Counted from the stretch's first letter, positions 8,116 to 17,801 are shown. The stretch is 64,000 nucleotides of DNA from Halomonas piscis (GCF_031886125.1 NZ_CP119391.1:2976001-3040000); one strand, 5' to 3'. Translations and numbers: made by a program. Notes: generated by a model from the letters alone, not told the origin.

Positions 8116-9804
8116 ATGCCAAGCAAAGGCAAGAAAATTTCCGTTGCGGTGGTGGTACTCGCCATCATCGGCATCGCCGGATTCCTCGTCCTGACCTCCC
8201 CCTGGATGTGGTCAGCGACACACGATATCCCCGATATTGAAAGCGCCGAGGGCGAGGCGGACCTCAACAACGGCCGGCGCATTTTCGTCGCCTCCGACTG
8301 CGCTACCTGCCACGCCACCACCGATCAGGAAAGCGACGAGCAGCTGGGCGGCGGCATGGTGCTGGATACCGCCTTCGGCAAGTTTCACATGCCCAATATT
8401 TCGCCCGACCCGGAACACGGCATCGGCGACTGGTCGCTGGCCGAATTCGATCGTGCGCTGCGCGAAGGCGTGGGTCCCAGCAGCCTCTGGCCCGACGGCA
8501 AGAATCTGTATCCGGCGTTTCCCTATACCTCCTATGTGCGCATGGAGCCTGACGATGTACGCGACCTCTACGCCTACATGATGGAACTGCCCGAAAGCGA
8601 CAAGGTCGTGCCCGACCACGAGCTCAAGTTCCCCTACAACCTGCGCCGGGGCATCGGTGTCTGGCGGCTTGCCTTTCTCAACGACAAGAGCACCGCAGAA
8701 GTGGGCGTCAGCGCTGACAGCCTGCCCGAAGACGTCGACCGCGAGCAGTTCGACAAGGGCCGCTACCTGGTGGAAGGCGCCGGCCACTGCGTGGAATGCC
8801 ACTCGCCGCGCACCTTCATGGGTAACGTCCCCGGCGACAGGCGCTACGCCGGCGGTGAAAACCCCGAAGGCACCGGCCACTACCCCAACATCACCCCGGA
8901 CGAGACCGGCATCGGCTTCTGGTCGGCCGCTTCCATCGCCAACTACCTGCATACCGGCATCAGCCCCATCGGCCGTACCGCCGGCGGCGACATGGCCGAG
9001 GTTATCGAGAACACCTCTCAGCTCCCCTGGGAAGACCTCCAGGCCATGGCCGTTTACCTGAACCACCTACCGCCCATTGATAATCCGGCCCCGGGCATGC
9101 CCGAACCCAACCGCACCGAAGAAGTGGTGATGCTCGATAACGTGGTGGACAACCGGCCGCCGCTGCCGACCAGCGAGCCGCAGAAGATCGACGTGGGCGA
9201 CAGCGTCTACGTGGCCGGCACCAAGTCGCTATATCTTTCTTCACAGGCCTCCGCCTCGAAGGAGCAGGACGGCGAGGGCGAAGACGGCAAGCTGCTGGGC
9301 GGCGCCTCTCTTGAAGTGCTGGACCGGGAAAACAACAGGCTCAAGTTCGAGATCAAGGGGTGGCAGCCGGAAAACTCACCTACGGTCATTTATCAGGAAA
9401 AGGGCCAGCGGGTGATCATGGCCGCCCTTGGCGATCAGGCCATTGAAGCCACCCAGCGCGGCGAAAGCGAAACCGACCCCGACACCGATCAGGTCTGGCG
9501 CCCGGTCACTCTGGAAGCCTGGTCCAGGGCCGACGAGGTCAACCTCGACCTTGATGAGCTGTGGAGCTACAGCAAGAACGCCTATGAGACCAGCTGTTCG
9601 TCCTGCCATACGCTGCCGGATAAGGAGCATTACACCGCCAACCAGTGGATCGGTACGCTCAAGTCCATGAAGCGCTTTACCACCTTCAACGACGACGAAT
9701 ATCGCCTGATCCTTTCGTACCTGCAGAACCACTCAAGCGACCTGAACCCCGAAACAGCCGGCGAGGCAGTGCCGAAGCATGCCAGTGAAGGAGTGCCGCA
9801 ATGA
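8116..9804 (+). CDS. Triheme cytochrome c: diheme N-module fused to a TorC-like C-terminal domain
   Basis: This is a 562-residue protein. The start at 8116 has GGGAGC upstream; the alternative at 8092 does not. One N-terminal membrane segment (residues ~8-27) would act as an uncleaved anchor or signal. Heme motifs are CATCH (62-66) and CVECH (225-229), in domains like the diheme cytochrome subunits of periplasmic alcohol/aldehyde dehydrogenases. CSSCH (494-498) lies in a C-terminal module. Residues ~360-555 (GWQPENSPTVIYQEKGQRVI, then LDELWSY, the heme, and TANQWIGTLKSMK) follow the C-terminal domain of the TMAO-reductase cytochrome TorC. The tetraheme NapC module of enterobacterial TorC is absent. 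It would carry electrons to TorA in the periplasm. The stop overlaps the torD start (ATGA). Confidence 0.85.
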   Translation: MPSKGKKISVAVVVLAIIGIAGFLVLTSPWMWSATHDIPDIESAEGEADLNNGRRIFVASDCATCHATTDQESDEQLGGGMVLDTAFGKFHMPNISPDPEHGIGDWSLAEFDRALREGVGPSSLWPDGKNLYPAFPYTSYVRMEPDDVRDLYAYMMELPESDKVVPDHELKFPYNLRRGIGVWRLAFLNDKSTAEVGVSADSLPEDVDREQFDKGRYLVEGAGHCVECHSPRTFMGNVPGDRRYAGGENPEGTGHYPNITPDETGIGFWSAASIANYLHTGISPIGRTAGGDMAEVIENTSQLPWEDLQAMAVYLNHLPPIDNPAPGMPEPNRTEEVVMLDNVVDNRPPLPTSEPQKIDVGDSVYVAGTKSLYLSSQASASKEQDGEGEDGKLLGGASLEVLDRENNRLKFEIKGWQPENSPTVIYQEKGQRVIMAALGDQAIEATQRGESETDPDTDQVWRPVTLEAWSRADEVNLDLDELWSYSKNAYETSCSSCHTLPDKEHYTANQWIGTLKSMKRFTTFNDDEYRLILSYLQNHSSDLNPETAGEAVPKHASEGVPQ

Positions 9805-10460
9805 GTCGCGACAGCGCAACCGACGTCAGCACGCTGATGACGGCGGCAGACTGGCTTGGCGGCGTGTTCGCCGCGCCGCCCGAAGCCGAGCTGGTGGAGG
9901 CGTACGCCGCCCCGGCCGGGCGCGACGCGCTGGCCCGAATGGGGGAATGGCTGAACGCTCGGGAAGCAGCTCGGGCTCTGGACCAGGCCCTGACTCGGGA
10001 AGCGCCGGCAGCGCTTGCCGTCACCCTGCAGCGCCGCTATACGGCGCTGTTCGAGGGCATCTTCCCGTCCAGCGCCGTACTGCCCTACGAAAGCGCCTGG
10101 CAGCCCGGCGCCGACGGTACGGTGCTCGGCGGCACGCCGGTCACCGAAATGGAAGCCACGCTGCGCGAGCTCGACCTGCACGTCAGCAGCGAGTGCTGCG
10201 AACCGGCCGACCACCTGTCCATCGAGCTTGCCGCCCTTGCCATGGCGCTGCGCGACGGCCAGAAACGCCTCGCCCGGGCGCTGATCCGCCGGCTCCAGGG
10301 CTGGGTGCCGGCCTTCTGCGCGGCGCTTGCCCGCCAGGACAGCGGCGGCTTTTATGCTGCCGCCGGTGATTTACTGCTTGCCCTGATCCATGAGTCATCC
10401 GCTGCGCTCGAGAGGGAAAAAGCGATAGCGACCGAACGAATTGAAGGAGAGTTCGCATGA
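9801..10460 (+). CDS. torD: TorD-family chaperone for TorA
   Basis: This 219-residue, mostly helical cytoplasmic protein is of TorD/DmsD/NarJ size. The signature region LPYESAWQPGADG and the hinge-like block ELDLHVSSECCEPADHLSIE (the E-PxDH-L motif) are typical of TorD. These chaperones hold the unfolded catalytic subunit and its Tat signal until molybdopterin guanine dinucleotide is inserted. Both ends overlap their neighbours by 4 bp (ATGA at 9801 and 10457), so translation is coupled cytochrome-torD-torA. Confidence 0.9.
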   Translation: MSRDSATDVSTLMTAADWLGGVFAAPPEAELVEAYAAPAGRDALARMGEWLNAREAARALDQALTREAPAALAVTLQRRYTALFEGIFPSSAVLPYESAWQPGADGTVLGGTPVTEMEATLRELDLHVSSECCEPADHLSIELAALAMALRDGQKRLARALIRRLQGWVPAFCAALARQDSGGFYAAAGDLLLALIHESSAALEREKAIATERIEGEFA

Positions 10461-12943
10461 GTACCAAGTATCCCGACGCGCCCGTCAGCGCCTTCTCCCG
10501 GCGCCGTTTTCTCCAGGGCTCTGCCGCTACTGTGGCGCTGGGTTCCATGCCGTTTTCGATGTCGCTGCTGAGTCGCGGCGCCCTGGCCCAGACCGGCCAG
10601 CAGGCCATTCTTTCCGGCAGCCACTGGGGCGCCTTCAAGGGCATCGTCGAAGACGGTCGCGCCGTTGAGTTCAAGCCCTGGGCGAAGGACCCGCACCCCA
10701 CCCCGATGCTTGAGGGCGTGCGCGACTCGATCTATTCCGCTTCGCGCATCCGCTACCCCATGGTGCGCCGCGCCTGGCTGGAGCAGGGGCCGGGGGCCGA
10801 CCCGGACAGCCGCGGCGATGGCGACTTCGTCCGCGTTTCCTGGGAAGAGGCGATTGACCTGGTCGCCAAGGAAATTACCCGAGTACGCGACACCTACGGC
10901 CAGCAGGCGGTGTACGGCGGCTCCTACGGCTGGAAAAGCCCCGGCAAGTTGCACAACTGCAAGACGCTGCTGCGGCGCATGCTGAACCTGACCGGCGGCT
11001 TTACCTCGAGCATCGGCGACTACTCCACCGGGGCGGCCCAGGTGATTCTGCCCTACGTCAGCGGGTCCATCGAAGTCTACGAGCAGTGCACCACTTACCC
11101 GGTGCTCGCCGAGCATACCGAGCTCATGGTGTATTGGGGCTGCGACCCGCGCAACAACTCCCAGATTTCCTGGCAGATCGCCGACCACGGGGCCTTCGAG
11201 GGCATGGAATCGCTCAAGGAAGCCGGCGTCGACACCATTTCCATCGACCCGCTGCTGACCCAGACCTGCGACTACCTGGACGGCGAGTGGGTCGCGCCCA
11301 AGCCGCAGACGGACGTTCCCCTGATGCTGGGCATCGCCCACACCCTGTACAGCGAAGACCTCCACGATCAGGACTTTCTCGACCGCTATACCAGCGGCTT
11401 CGACGAGTTTCTCCCCTACCTGACCGGCGAAGCCGACGGCCAGCCCAAGGATGCCGACTGGGCGGCGGAGATCTGCGGCCTTGAGGCCGATACCATCCGC
11501 GATCTGGCCCGGCGCTTTGCCAATAACCGCACCATGCTGGCGCTGGGCTACTCCATGCAGCGCCAGCACCACGGCGAGCAGTCCACCTGGATGCTGGTCA
11601 CCCTGGCCTGCATGCTGGGCCAGATCGGCCTGCCCGGCGGCGGCTACGGCCTCAGCTATCACTACTCGTCCGGCGGCGCGCCGACTCACGAAAGCCCCAT
11701 ACTCAAGGCCATCGGCGATGCCGCCGGCGGCGGCGACGGCGGCTCCGTCGACGAGTCCGGCAGCGACATCATGATCCCGGTAGCGCGTTTCGTCGAAACC
11801 CTGCTCAACCCCGGCGAGACCATGGAGTTCAACGGCAACGAGATTGAGCTGCCGCTGGTCAAGCTGGCCTACTGGGCAGGCGGCAACCCCTTCGCCCACC
11901 ACCAGGATCGCAACGAGATGCTCCGCGCCTGGCGGGAGCTGGAGACCTTTATCGTCCACGACTTCCAGTGGACGGCCACCGCGCGGCACGCGGATATCGT
12001 CCTGCCCACCACCACCTCCTACGAGCGCAACGATATCGAGCAGCTCGGCGACTACGCCCTGAGCCACGTCGTGGCGATGAAAAAGATCGTCGAGCCCCAG
12101 TTCGAAGCGCGCAGCGACTTCGATATTTTCGCCGACATCGCCGACAAAATGGGCAAGGGCTACGAGTTTACCGAGGGTCGCTCCGAAATGGACTGGATTC
12201 GCGGCTTCTACGAAGGCGCCAAGATCGAAGCCCGCGCCAAGGGCATGGAAATGCCGGTCTTCGACGTTTTCTGGGAGTCCAACGAACCGCTGGGCTTTCC
12301 GCTGAAGGACGAGCAGAAATACTTCGTCAGGCACGAGGCCTTCCGCGAAGATCCGATTCTCAACGCCCTGGGCACGGCAACCGGCAAGTTCGAGATCTAC
12401 TCCCGGGCCATTGCCGAGTACGGCTACGACGACTGCCCGCCGCACCCCACCTGGCTCGAGCCCATCGAGCGCCTGGACGGCCCGACCACCCGCTACCCGC
12501 TGAGCATTGCCAGCAACCACCCGCGCGGCCGCCTGCACTCGCAGATCTGCGGCACCCCCTTCCGCGAGACCTACGCCGTGCAGGGACGGGAACCCTGCTG
12601 GCTCAACCCCCAAGATGCCGCGGAACGCGACATCAGGGACGGCGACGTCGTCAGGGTTTTCAACGATCGCGGGCAGCTGCTCGCCGGCGCGGTAGTCACC
12701 GAGGCCATCATGCCCGGGGTCATCCGCGTTCAGGAAGGCGGCTGGTTCGACCCCGTCAAGCCGAGCGAAATCGGCAGCCTTTGCAGCTACGGCGACGTCA
12801 ACGTCCTGACGCCGGGCATCGCCACCTCGAAGCTGGCCCAGGCCAACTGCGGCCAGACCGGGGTGGCCGACGTCGAGAAGTTTACCGATGACCTGCCCGA
12901 GGTCACGGTGTTCTCCCAGCCGTCGCCGCGCGACGCCGGCTGA
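10457..12943 (+). CDS. torA: Trimethylamine-N-oxide reductase TorA (Mo-bisPGD enzyme)
   Basis: This is an 828-residue protein. A twin-arginine signal (SRRRFLQG, residues 14-21, then a hydrophobic stretch ending ALA) sends the folded enzyme to the periplasm. HWGAFKGIVEDGR, RYPMVRRAWLEQG, YGGSYGWKSPGKLHN and GDYSTGAAQVI are hallmarks of TorA/DmsA/BisC. Ser190 in GDYST is the expected Mo ligand. No N-terminal Fe-S cysteine motif is seen, as in TorA. It reduces TMAO to trimethylamine as a terminal oxidase. The length equals that of known TorA proteins. BisC/TorZ-type S- or N-oxide specificity cannot be ruled out, but the TorC-like partner and TorD favour TorA. Confidence 0.93.
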   Translation: MSTKYPDAPVSAFSRRRFLQGSAATVALGSMPFSMSLLSRGALAQTGQQAILSGSHWGAFKGIVEDGRAVEFKPWAKDPHPTPMLEGVRDSIYSASRIRYPMVRRAWLEQGPGADPDSRGDGDFVRVSWEEAIDLVAKEITRVRDTYGQQAVYGGSYGWKSPGKLHNCKTLLRRMLNLTGGFTSSIGDYSTGAAQVILPYVSGSIEVYEQCTTYPVLAEHTELMVYWGCDPRNNSQISWQIADHGAFEGMESLKEAGVDTISIDPLLTQTCDYLDGEWVAPKPQTDVPLMLGIAHTLYSEDLHDQDFLDRYTSGFDEFLPYLTGEADGQPKDADWAAEICGLEADTIRDLARRFANNRTMLALGYSMQRQHHGEQSTWMLVTLACMLGQIGLPGGGYGLSYHYSSGGAPTHESPILKAIGDAAGGGDGGSVDESGSDIMIPVARFVETLLNPGETMEFNGNEIELPLVKLAYWAGGNPFAHHQDRNEMLRAWRELETFIVHDFQWTATARHADIVLPTTTSYERNDIEQLGDYALSHVVAMKKIVEPQFEARSDFDIFADIADKMGKGYEFTEGRSEMDWIRGFYEGAKIEARAKGMEMPVFDVFWESNEPLGFPLKDEQKYFVRHEAFREDPILNALGTATGKFEIYSRAIAEYGYDDCPPHPTWLEPIERLDGPTTRYPLSIASNHPRGRLHSQICGTPFRETYAVQGREPCWLNPQDAAERDIRDGDVVRVFNDRGQLLAGAVVTEAIMPGVIRVQEGGWFDPVKPSEIGSLCSYGDVNVLTPGIATSKLAQANCGQTGVADVEKFTDDLPEVTVFSQPSPRDAG

Positions 12944-12977
12944 CGCTGACAAGCGCAGCGCCTGACGCCTCCCCATA

Positions 12978-13006
12978 CCGGGCCGCCAACGCGGCCCGGT
13001 TTTTTT
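12978..13006 (+). terminator. Rho-independent terminator of the tor operon
   Basis: CCGGGCCGC and GCGGCCCGG form a perfect 9-bp stem with a CAAC loop, followed by T7. It lies 35 bp after torA. Confidence 0.92.
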
Positions 13007-13113
13007 GCGCCAGTCTTTTGCCTCCGGTCCTCGTTGACCACCGCGCCTCGGCGCGGCCGCGGCATCTTTAGCGTTAAAAAGTTCCGCGCATGAGCTCGAT
13101 AGTTATTGCAAAT

Positions 13114-13132
13114 AAAAAGTATTCCCATTATT
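13114..13132 (-). promoter_or_regulatory. Candidate Fur box upstream of the TonB receptor
   Basis: On the minus strand the site reads AATAATGGGAATACTTTTT, which matches the 19-bp Fur consensus at 12 positions. It lies 47 bp before the receptor start, in a locally AT-rich stretch. Iron control of such a receptor is expected. Confidence 0.45.
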
Positions 13133-13178
13133 TTATGTTGCGCTGCTAATTCATATACCGCATCCGCAAGGGAACATC

Positions 13179-15215
13179 ATGTCATTTCTTCCGCCCCGGC
13201 AGGCCTCACGACCCCACCACCGGCTTTCTCGGCGCGGGCTGGCGCTGGCCATGGCCGGGCTTGCCAGCGCCGCTGTCCAGGCCCAGGAAACCGCCGAGCT
13301 CGACGACGTCGTGGTCACCGCAACGGGCTACCAGCAGCAGACCCAGAATGCGCCGGCCTCGATCAGCGTCATCGACCGCCAGACGCTTGAAGACAAGGCC
13401 TACCGCGACGTTACCGACGCGCTGAAAGACGTGCCCGGCGTGGTCGTCACCGGCGGCGGCTCATCGAAAGACATCAGCCTGCGCGGCATGGGCGCCAAGT
13501 ACACGCTGATGCTGGTAGACGGCAAGCGCCAGGGCTCGCGCGAAACGCGCCCCGGCAGCGACGGCCCGGGTATCGAACAGGGCTGGCTGCCGCCGCTCTC
13601 GGCCATCGAGCGCATCGAGGTCATCCGCGGGCCGATGTCGGCGCTTTACGGCTCCGATGCGCTGGGCGGCGTGGTCAACATCATCACCCGCAGCGTCGAG
13701 CGGGAGTGGGGCGGCAGCGTGACCGTCGACACCACCGTTCAGGAAGACGCCGACTCCGGCAACCGTCAGCAGAGCCGCTTCTACGTCGGCGGGCCGCTCA
13801 GGGAAAACGTGCTCGGGCTCAAGGTCTACGGGCAATACTCCCAGCGCGACGAAGACCGGATCGTCAACGGCTACAACGATCAGCGTCTGGCCAACGCCAC
13901 GGCCGAGCTGAGCTGGAACGCTTCCGACGATCACGATCTGTCCCTGGAAGCCGGCTATAGCGAGCAGGAGCGCACCGCCAACCCCGGCCAGTCCATCGCC
14001 GAAGAAGGCCGGCGCGGTCCCAACACGCGCACAAAGGATGAATACGACCGCCGCCATTATACCCTCAGCCACCAAGGCCACTGGGACATCGGCACCTCGG
14101 ACAGCTACGTCCAGCACGAGAAAGTCCGCAACCCCAACGCCCGGGGCGGCATCGACTACGAAGATACGGTGTTCAATACCCAGACGGTGCTGCCCCTGGG
14201 CATGCACATGCTGACGCTTGGCGGCCAGTACGAGACGCAAAAACTTACCAGCCAGGGCAATACCCTGGCAGACGGCGAGGGCAAGATCGATCGCTGGCAG
14301 TGGGCGCTGTTCGTGGAAGACGAATGGATGCTGGCCGAGGACTTCTCCCTCACCGGCGGCGCACGCCTGAACAAGGACGAAAACTACGGTACCCACTGGA
14401 CGCCGCGCCTTTACGGCGTGTGGAACACCACGCCGCAGTGGACGATAAAGGGCGGAGTCACCAGCGGCTACCGCGCACCGGACCTGCGCTATACCGCGCC
14501 GGGCTGGGGCCAGGCCACCGGCGGCCCCGGCGGCAACGCGCTGCTCATCGGCAATCCGGATCTGGAGCCGGAAAAGAGCCTGAACAAGGAGCTGGGGGTG
14601 CTCTGGAACAACGACGGCGGCACCCAGGTAGGGCTGACGGTTTTCCATAACGAGTTCAAGGACAAGATCGCCGAAGATCCGGTGTGCTATAGCGGTGCCT
14701 ACCGCGGCGACGACGTGGCGCCGGAGTGCGTGGTAGCCGGCGATGACCACGAGTACGCCTATATCGACACCCGCAAGAATATCGACAAGGCCGTGACCCA
14801 GGGCGTCGAAGCCACGCTGACCCTGCCGCTGGCCAGGGCCTACTCGCTCACCGCCAGCTACACCTATACCGACTCCGAGCAGAAAAGCGGCGACGATGAA
14901 GGCGAGCCGCTCAATAACCTGCCCGAGCACATGGCCAACGCCACCCTGGACTGGGAGCCGGAAGGCCCGCTCTCGGCCTGGACCCGGGTCAACTTCCGCG
15001 GCCGCTCCAGCGGTGCGCCGCAGTTCCACGGCAGCAGCGGTCGGGAAATTCCCTCCTACACCTTTGTCGACGTGGGCGGCACCTACCAGCTCACGCCCAG
15101 CGCCAAGCTGTTTGGCGGCGTATACAACGCCCTGGACAAGGACGTGAACTACGCCGACTTCGAAAAGGTCCTCGACGGGCGCCGCTACAACCTCGGCGTT
15201 ACCGTGGCGTTTTAA
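13179..15215 (+). CDS. TonB-dependent outer-membrane siderophore receptor, FepA/CirA/IrgA type
   Basis: This is a 678-residue protein. A signal peptide (RRGLALAMAGLASAAVQAQ) is followed by a TonB box in ELDDVVVTATG. A plug domain spans ~residues 40-165 (NAPASISVIDRQTLEDKAYRD, DVPGVVVTGGG, LRGMGAKYTLMLVDGKR, IERIEVIRGPMSALYGSDAL, GGVVNIITR), and a 22-strand-type barrel follows, ending in an aromatic residue (LGVTVAF). The plug sequence is closest in style to catecholate receptors such as FepA, CirA and IrgA. It should import a ferric catecholate siderophore. It is monocistronic, with AAGGGA ahead of the ATG. No TonB/ExbBD or ABC genes are adjacent. The precise ligand is unknown. Confidence 0.9.
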   Translation: MSFLPPRQASRPHHRLSRRGLALAMAGLASAAVQAQETAELDDVVVTATGYQQQTQNAPASISVIDRQTLEDKAYRDVTDALKDVPGVVVTGGGSSKDISLRGMGAKYTLMLVDGKRQGSRETRPGSDGPGIEQGWLPPLSAIERIEVIRGPMSALYGSDALGGVVNIITRSVEREWGGSVTVDTTVQEDADSGNRQQSRFYVGGPLRENVLGLKVYGQYSQRDEDRIVNGYNDQRLANATAELSWNASDDHDLSLEAGYSEQERTANPGQSIAEEGRRGPNTRTKDEYDRRHYTLSHQGHWDIGTSDSYVQHEKVRNPNARGGIDYEDTVFNTQTVLPLGMHMLTLGGQYETQKLTSQGNTLADGEGKIDRWQWALFVEDEWMLAEDFSLTGGARLNKDENYGTHWTPRLYGVWNTTPQWTIKGGVTSGYRAPDLRYTAPGWGQATGGPGGNALLIGNPDLEPEKSLNKELGVLWNNDGGTQVGLTVFHNEFKDKIAEDPVCYSGAYRGDDVAPECVVAGDDHEYAYIDTRKNIDKAVTQGVEATLTLPLARAYSLTASYTYTDSEQKSGDDEGEPLNNLPEHMANATLDWEPEGPLSAWTRVNFRGRSSGAPQFHGSSGREIPSYTFVDVGGTYQLTPSAKLFGGVYNALDKDVNYADFEKVLDGRRYNLGVTVAF

Positions 15216-15358
15216 CCGTCCGGTGCCCGTGCCGAGGCGCGGGCACCGTGCTGCCTTGCCCTCTTTACATTTCCCCGGCGGGTGCGTATTAAAGCCTCTG
15301 GCAGCGCCGCAACGACCGCTGCCGCCCAAGACGACAACGCAACGCGCAGGGGATAACC

Positions 15359-16726
15359 ATGGGTCTGATCGTGACATTACTGCTGGTGGTAGGCTTCATT
15401 GTGCTCGCCACCAGCCAGCTCAAGCTGCATCCGTTTCTCGCCCTGCTGGGGGCGGCGTTCATCGCCGCGTTTGCCTACGGGCTGCCGATCGACTCGGTGG
15501 TCGAAACCATTACCTCGGGCTTTGGCGGCATTCTGGGCTATATCGGCCTGGTCATCGTGCTGGGCACCATCATCGGGGTGATACTGGAAAAAAGCGGTGC
15601 TGCCATCACCATGGCCGACGTCATGATTGCGAAGCTGGGGGACCGTTTCCCTACGCTTACCATGTCGGTGATCGGCTATATCGTCTCCATTCCGGTATTT
15701 TGCGATTCCGGCTTTATTATCCTCAATTCGCTGAAAGAGTCGCTGGCCAAAAAGCTCGACACCTCGCCTATTGCCATGAGCGTGGCGCTGGCCACCGGGC
15801 TTTACGCCACCCATACCTTCATCCCACCCACGCCCGGGCCCATCGCCGCGGCGGGCAACCTGGGGCTCGAATCGAGCCTGGGGCTGGTCATTGCCGCGGG
15901 TATTCCCGTGGCCGCCGTGGCCGCACTCGCCGGCATGCTCTGGGCACGGCGCTTCGTCAATACCCAGCCGGACGTGGACGATACTCTGTCAGAAGCGGAA
16001 GCCCGCCACCAGCAGCAGGACTGGGAAGCGCTCAAGGCCAGCTACGGCCGCCTGCCCCGGCCGCTGGCGGCGTTTGCACCGATCATCGTGCCCATTGCGC
16101 TGATCTGCATCGGCACCGTGGCCCGACTGCCCGCCGCGCCCTTCGGTGAAGGCACCGCCATGGCGGTACTTAGCCTGCTGGGACAGCCGCTGACCGCGCT
16201 GCTCATCGGCCTGCTGCTGGCCACCGCGCTGCTCAAGAGCGAAAACCGAATCGTCGAATTCAGCGACCGCATCAGCGAAGGCATCGTCTCCGCCGCGCCC
16301 ATCCTGCTGATCACCGGTGCCGGCGGCGCCTTTGGCGCGGTGCTCAGCGCCTCGCCGCTGGGCGACTATCTGGGCAGTACGCTTTCTACCCTGGGCATCG
16401 GCATCTTCATGCCGTTTATCGTCGCCGCCGGGCTGAAATCTGCCCAGGGGTCGTCCACCGTGGCGCTGGTCACCACCTCCGCTCTGGTGGCGCCGATGCT
16501 CGACTCGCTGGGGCTAGGCAGCGACATGGGCCGCACGCTCACGGTGATGGCCATCGGCGCCGGAGCGATGACCGTCTCCCACGCCAACGACAGCTTCTTC
16601 TGGGTGGTCTCGCGCTTCAGCCGCATGAGCGTGGGGCTTGCCTACCGCGCCCAGACCCTGGCCACCCTGATACAGGGCGTCACTGCCATTCTGCTGGTCT
16701 ACCTGCTGTCGCTGGTACTGCTGTAG
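15359..16726 (+). CDS. GntP-family gluconate-type permease
   Basis: This is a 455-residue polytopic inner-membrane protein, the standard GntP length with about 12 segments. The family blocks SIPVFCDSGFIILNSL, HTFIPPTPGPIAAA and AGLKSAQGSSTVALVTTSA are intact. The last corresponds to the conserved GSTTVA-type region of the Gnt family. Such permeases import gluconate, glycerate, fructuronate or similar sugar acids with H+. No kinase or dehydrogenase is adjacent. Because a glyoxylate/glycerate pathway lies 40 kb away, a glycerate-type substrate is possible but not supported by linkage. ATG 15359 follows AGGGGA. Confidence 0.88.
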   Translation: MGLIVTLLLVVGFIVLATSQLKLHPFLALLGAAFIAAFAYGLPIDSVVETITSGFGGILGYIGLVIVLGTIIGVILEKSGAAITMADVMIAKLGDRFPTLTMSVIGYIVSIPVFCDSGFIILNSLKESLAKKLDTSPIAMSVALATGLYATHTFIPPTPGPIAAAGNLGLESSLGLVIAAGIPVAAVAALAGMLWARRFVNTQPDVDDTLSEAEARHQQQDWEALKASYGRLPRPLAAFAPIIVPIALICIGTVARLPAAPFGEGTAMAVLSLLGQPLTALLIGLLLATALLKSENRIVEFSDRISEGIVSAAPILLITGAGGAFGAVLSASPLGDYLGSTLSTLGIGIFMPFIVAAGLKSAQGSSTVALVTTSALVAPMLDSLGLGSDMGRTLTVMAIGAGAMTVSHANDSFFWVVSRFSRMSVGLAYRAQTLATLIQGVTAILLVYLLSLVLL

Positions 16727-16806
16727 CCACTTTTTTTGCCCTCCGTGCGCTTTGGCGGGTAAGGTTTGGCTCTATCCTTTATTCGTGGACTTTCAAGGAG
16801 CCCGTC

Positions 16807-17778
16807 ATGTACTCCCATCAGCGCTTTGTTCCGCCTGCCCTGGGCACCGCCATGCTCGTCGGCATGCTTGCCACCGGCACCGCCGCCGCGGCCGAAGAGC
16901 CCGCCGACGTGCGCTTTGCCGTACCGTCCTGGCCCGGCGTGACCGTCAAGAGCGAGCTTGCCGGCCAGCTGCTGGAAGCGCTGGGCTATACCCCGCAGCA
17001 GCAGGAGCTGGGCTCCACCATCGCCTACGAGGCGCTGAACCAGGACGATGTGGACGTCTACCTCGCCGCCTGGCTGCCCGGTCAAAGCACCTCCTACGAC
17101 CCCGCCATGGAAGAGGGCGTCATCAAAGACCTTGGCAACAACGTCGACGGCGCCCGGCTTGGCTTCGCCGTGCCCGAGTACGTCTTTGATGCCGGCGTAA
17201 CCTCGGGCGAAGACCTCAAGGACCCCGAGGTGCGCGAGAAGCTGGGCGGTACCATTTATGCCATCGAAGTGGGCTCGGGCATCAGCGAGATTCTCGATGA
17301 CAACATGGAAAAGGACACCTACGACCTGACCCAGTGGGAGGTCTCCGAGACCTCCACGCCGGGCATGCTGAGTACGGTGGAGTCTGCCCTGCAGCGCGAA
17401 GAGTGGCTGGTGTTCACCGCCTGGACACCGCACTGGATGAACATTGAATACGACGTGCGCTACCTGGATGATCCGGAAGACTTCTGGGGCGACGAAGGCG
17501 GCCGCAGCAACGTGCGCACCCTGGTTACCCAGAACTTTGCCGAGCGCCAGCCCAACGCCACGCGGCTACTCGACCAGCTGAACTTCAGCGCCGACGACCA
17601 GAGTGCGATGATCTACGGCTACAGCTTTGACGAAAAGCCCGCCGACGAAGTGGCGTTGACCTGGCTTCGTGAGCACCCCGAAAAGGTCAGAACGTTTGTT
17701 GACGGCGTCACCACCCGCAGCGGCGAGGAGAAAGCCTGGCCCGAGATACAGGACGCCCTGGAAATTCCCGCGCCCTGA
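16807..17778 (+). CDS. OpuAC/ProX-type substrate-binding protein, orphan
   Basis: This is a 323-residue protein. A Sec signal peptide (to about AAAA at 26) precedes an OpuAC domain with DVRFAVPSWPGVTVKSELAG, DVDVYLAAWLPGQS and WLVFTAWTPHWMNIEYDVRYL. The several Trp residues are typical of the aromatic cage that binds quaternary ammonium compounds (glycine betaine, choline, carnitine, proline betaine). No permease or ATPase gene is beside it, so it must work with a transporter encoded elsewhere. AGGAG precedes the ATG. Osmolyte uptake fits a halophile. The substrate is inferred from the family only. Confidence 0.87.
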   Translation: MYSHQRFVPPALGTAMLVGMLATGTAAAAEEPADVRFAVPSWPGVTVKSELAGQLLEALGYTPQQQELGSTIAYEALNQDDVDVYLAAWLPGQSTSYDPAMEEGVIKDLGNNVDGARLGFAVPEYVFDAGVTSGEDLKDPEVREKLGGTIYAIEVGSGISEILDDNMEKDTYDLTQWEVSETSTPGMLSTVESALQREEWLVFTAWTPHWMNIEYDVRYLDDPEDFWGDEGGRSNVRTLVTQNFAERQPNATRLLDQLNFSADDQSAMIYGYSFDEKPADEVALTWLREHPEKVRTFVDGVTTRSGEEKAWPEIQDALEIPAP

Positions 17779-17801
17779 CTTGCCCTGCGGCAAAGCGCAG
17801 C

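Noticed and set aside
7913..8122. A 69-codon minus-strand frame upstream of the tor operon
   Set aside because: There is no ribosome-binding site, it lies across the FNR-box/promoter stretch, and its protein is not recognisable.
10352..12976. An 874-codon open frame on the minus strand opposite torA
   Set aside because: It covers torA and part of torD, which have clear family motifs and overlapping starts. The minus frame has no recognisable domain and is open because of high GC at third positions.
13461..15377. A 638-codon minus-strand frame opposite the TonB receptor
   Set aside because: The receptor has signal, TonB box, plug and barrel end. The opposite frame lacks any family features.
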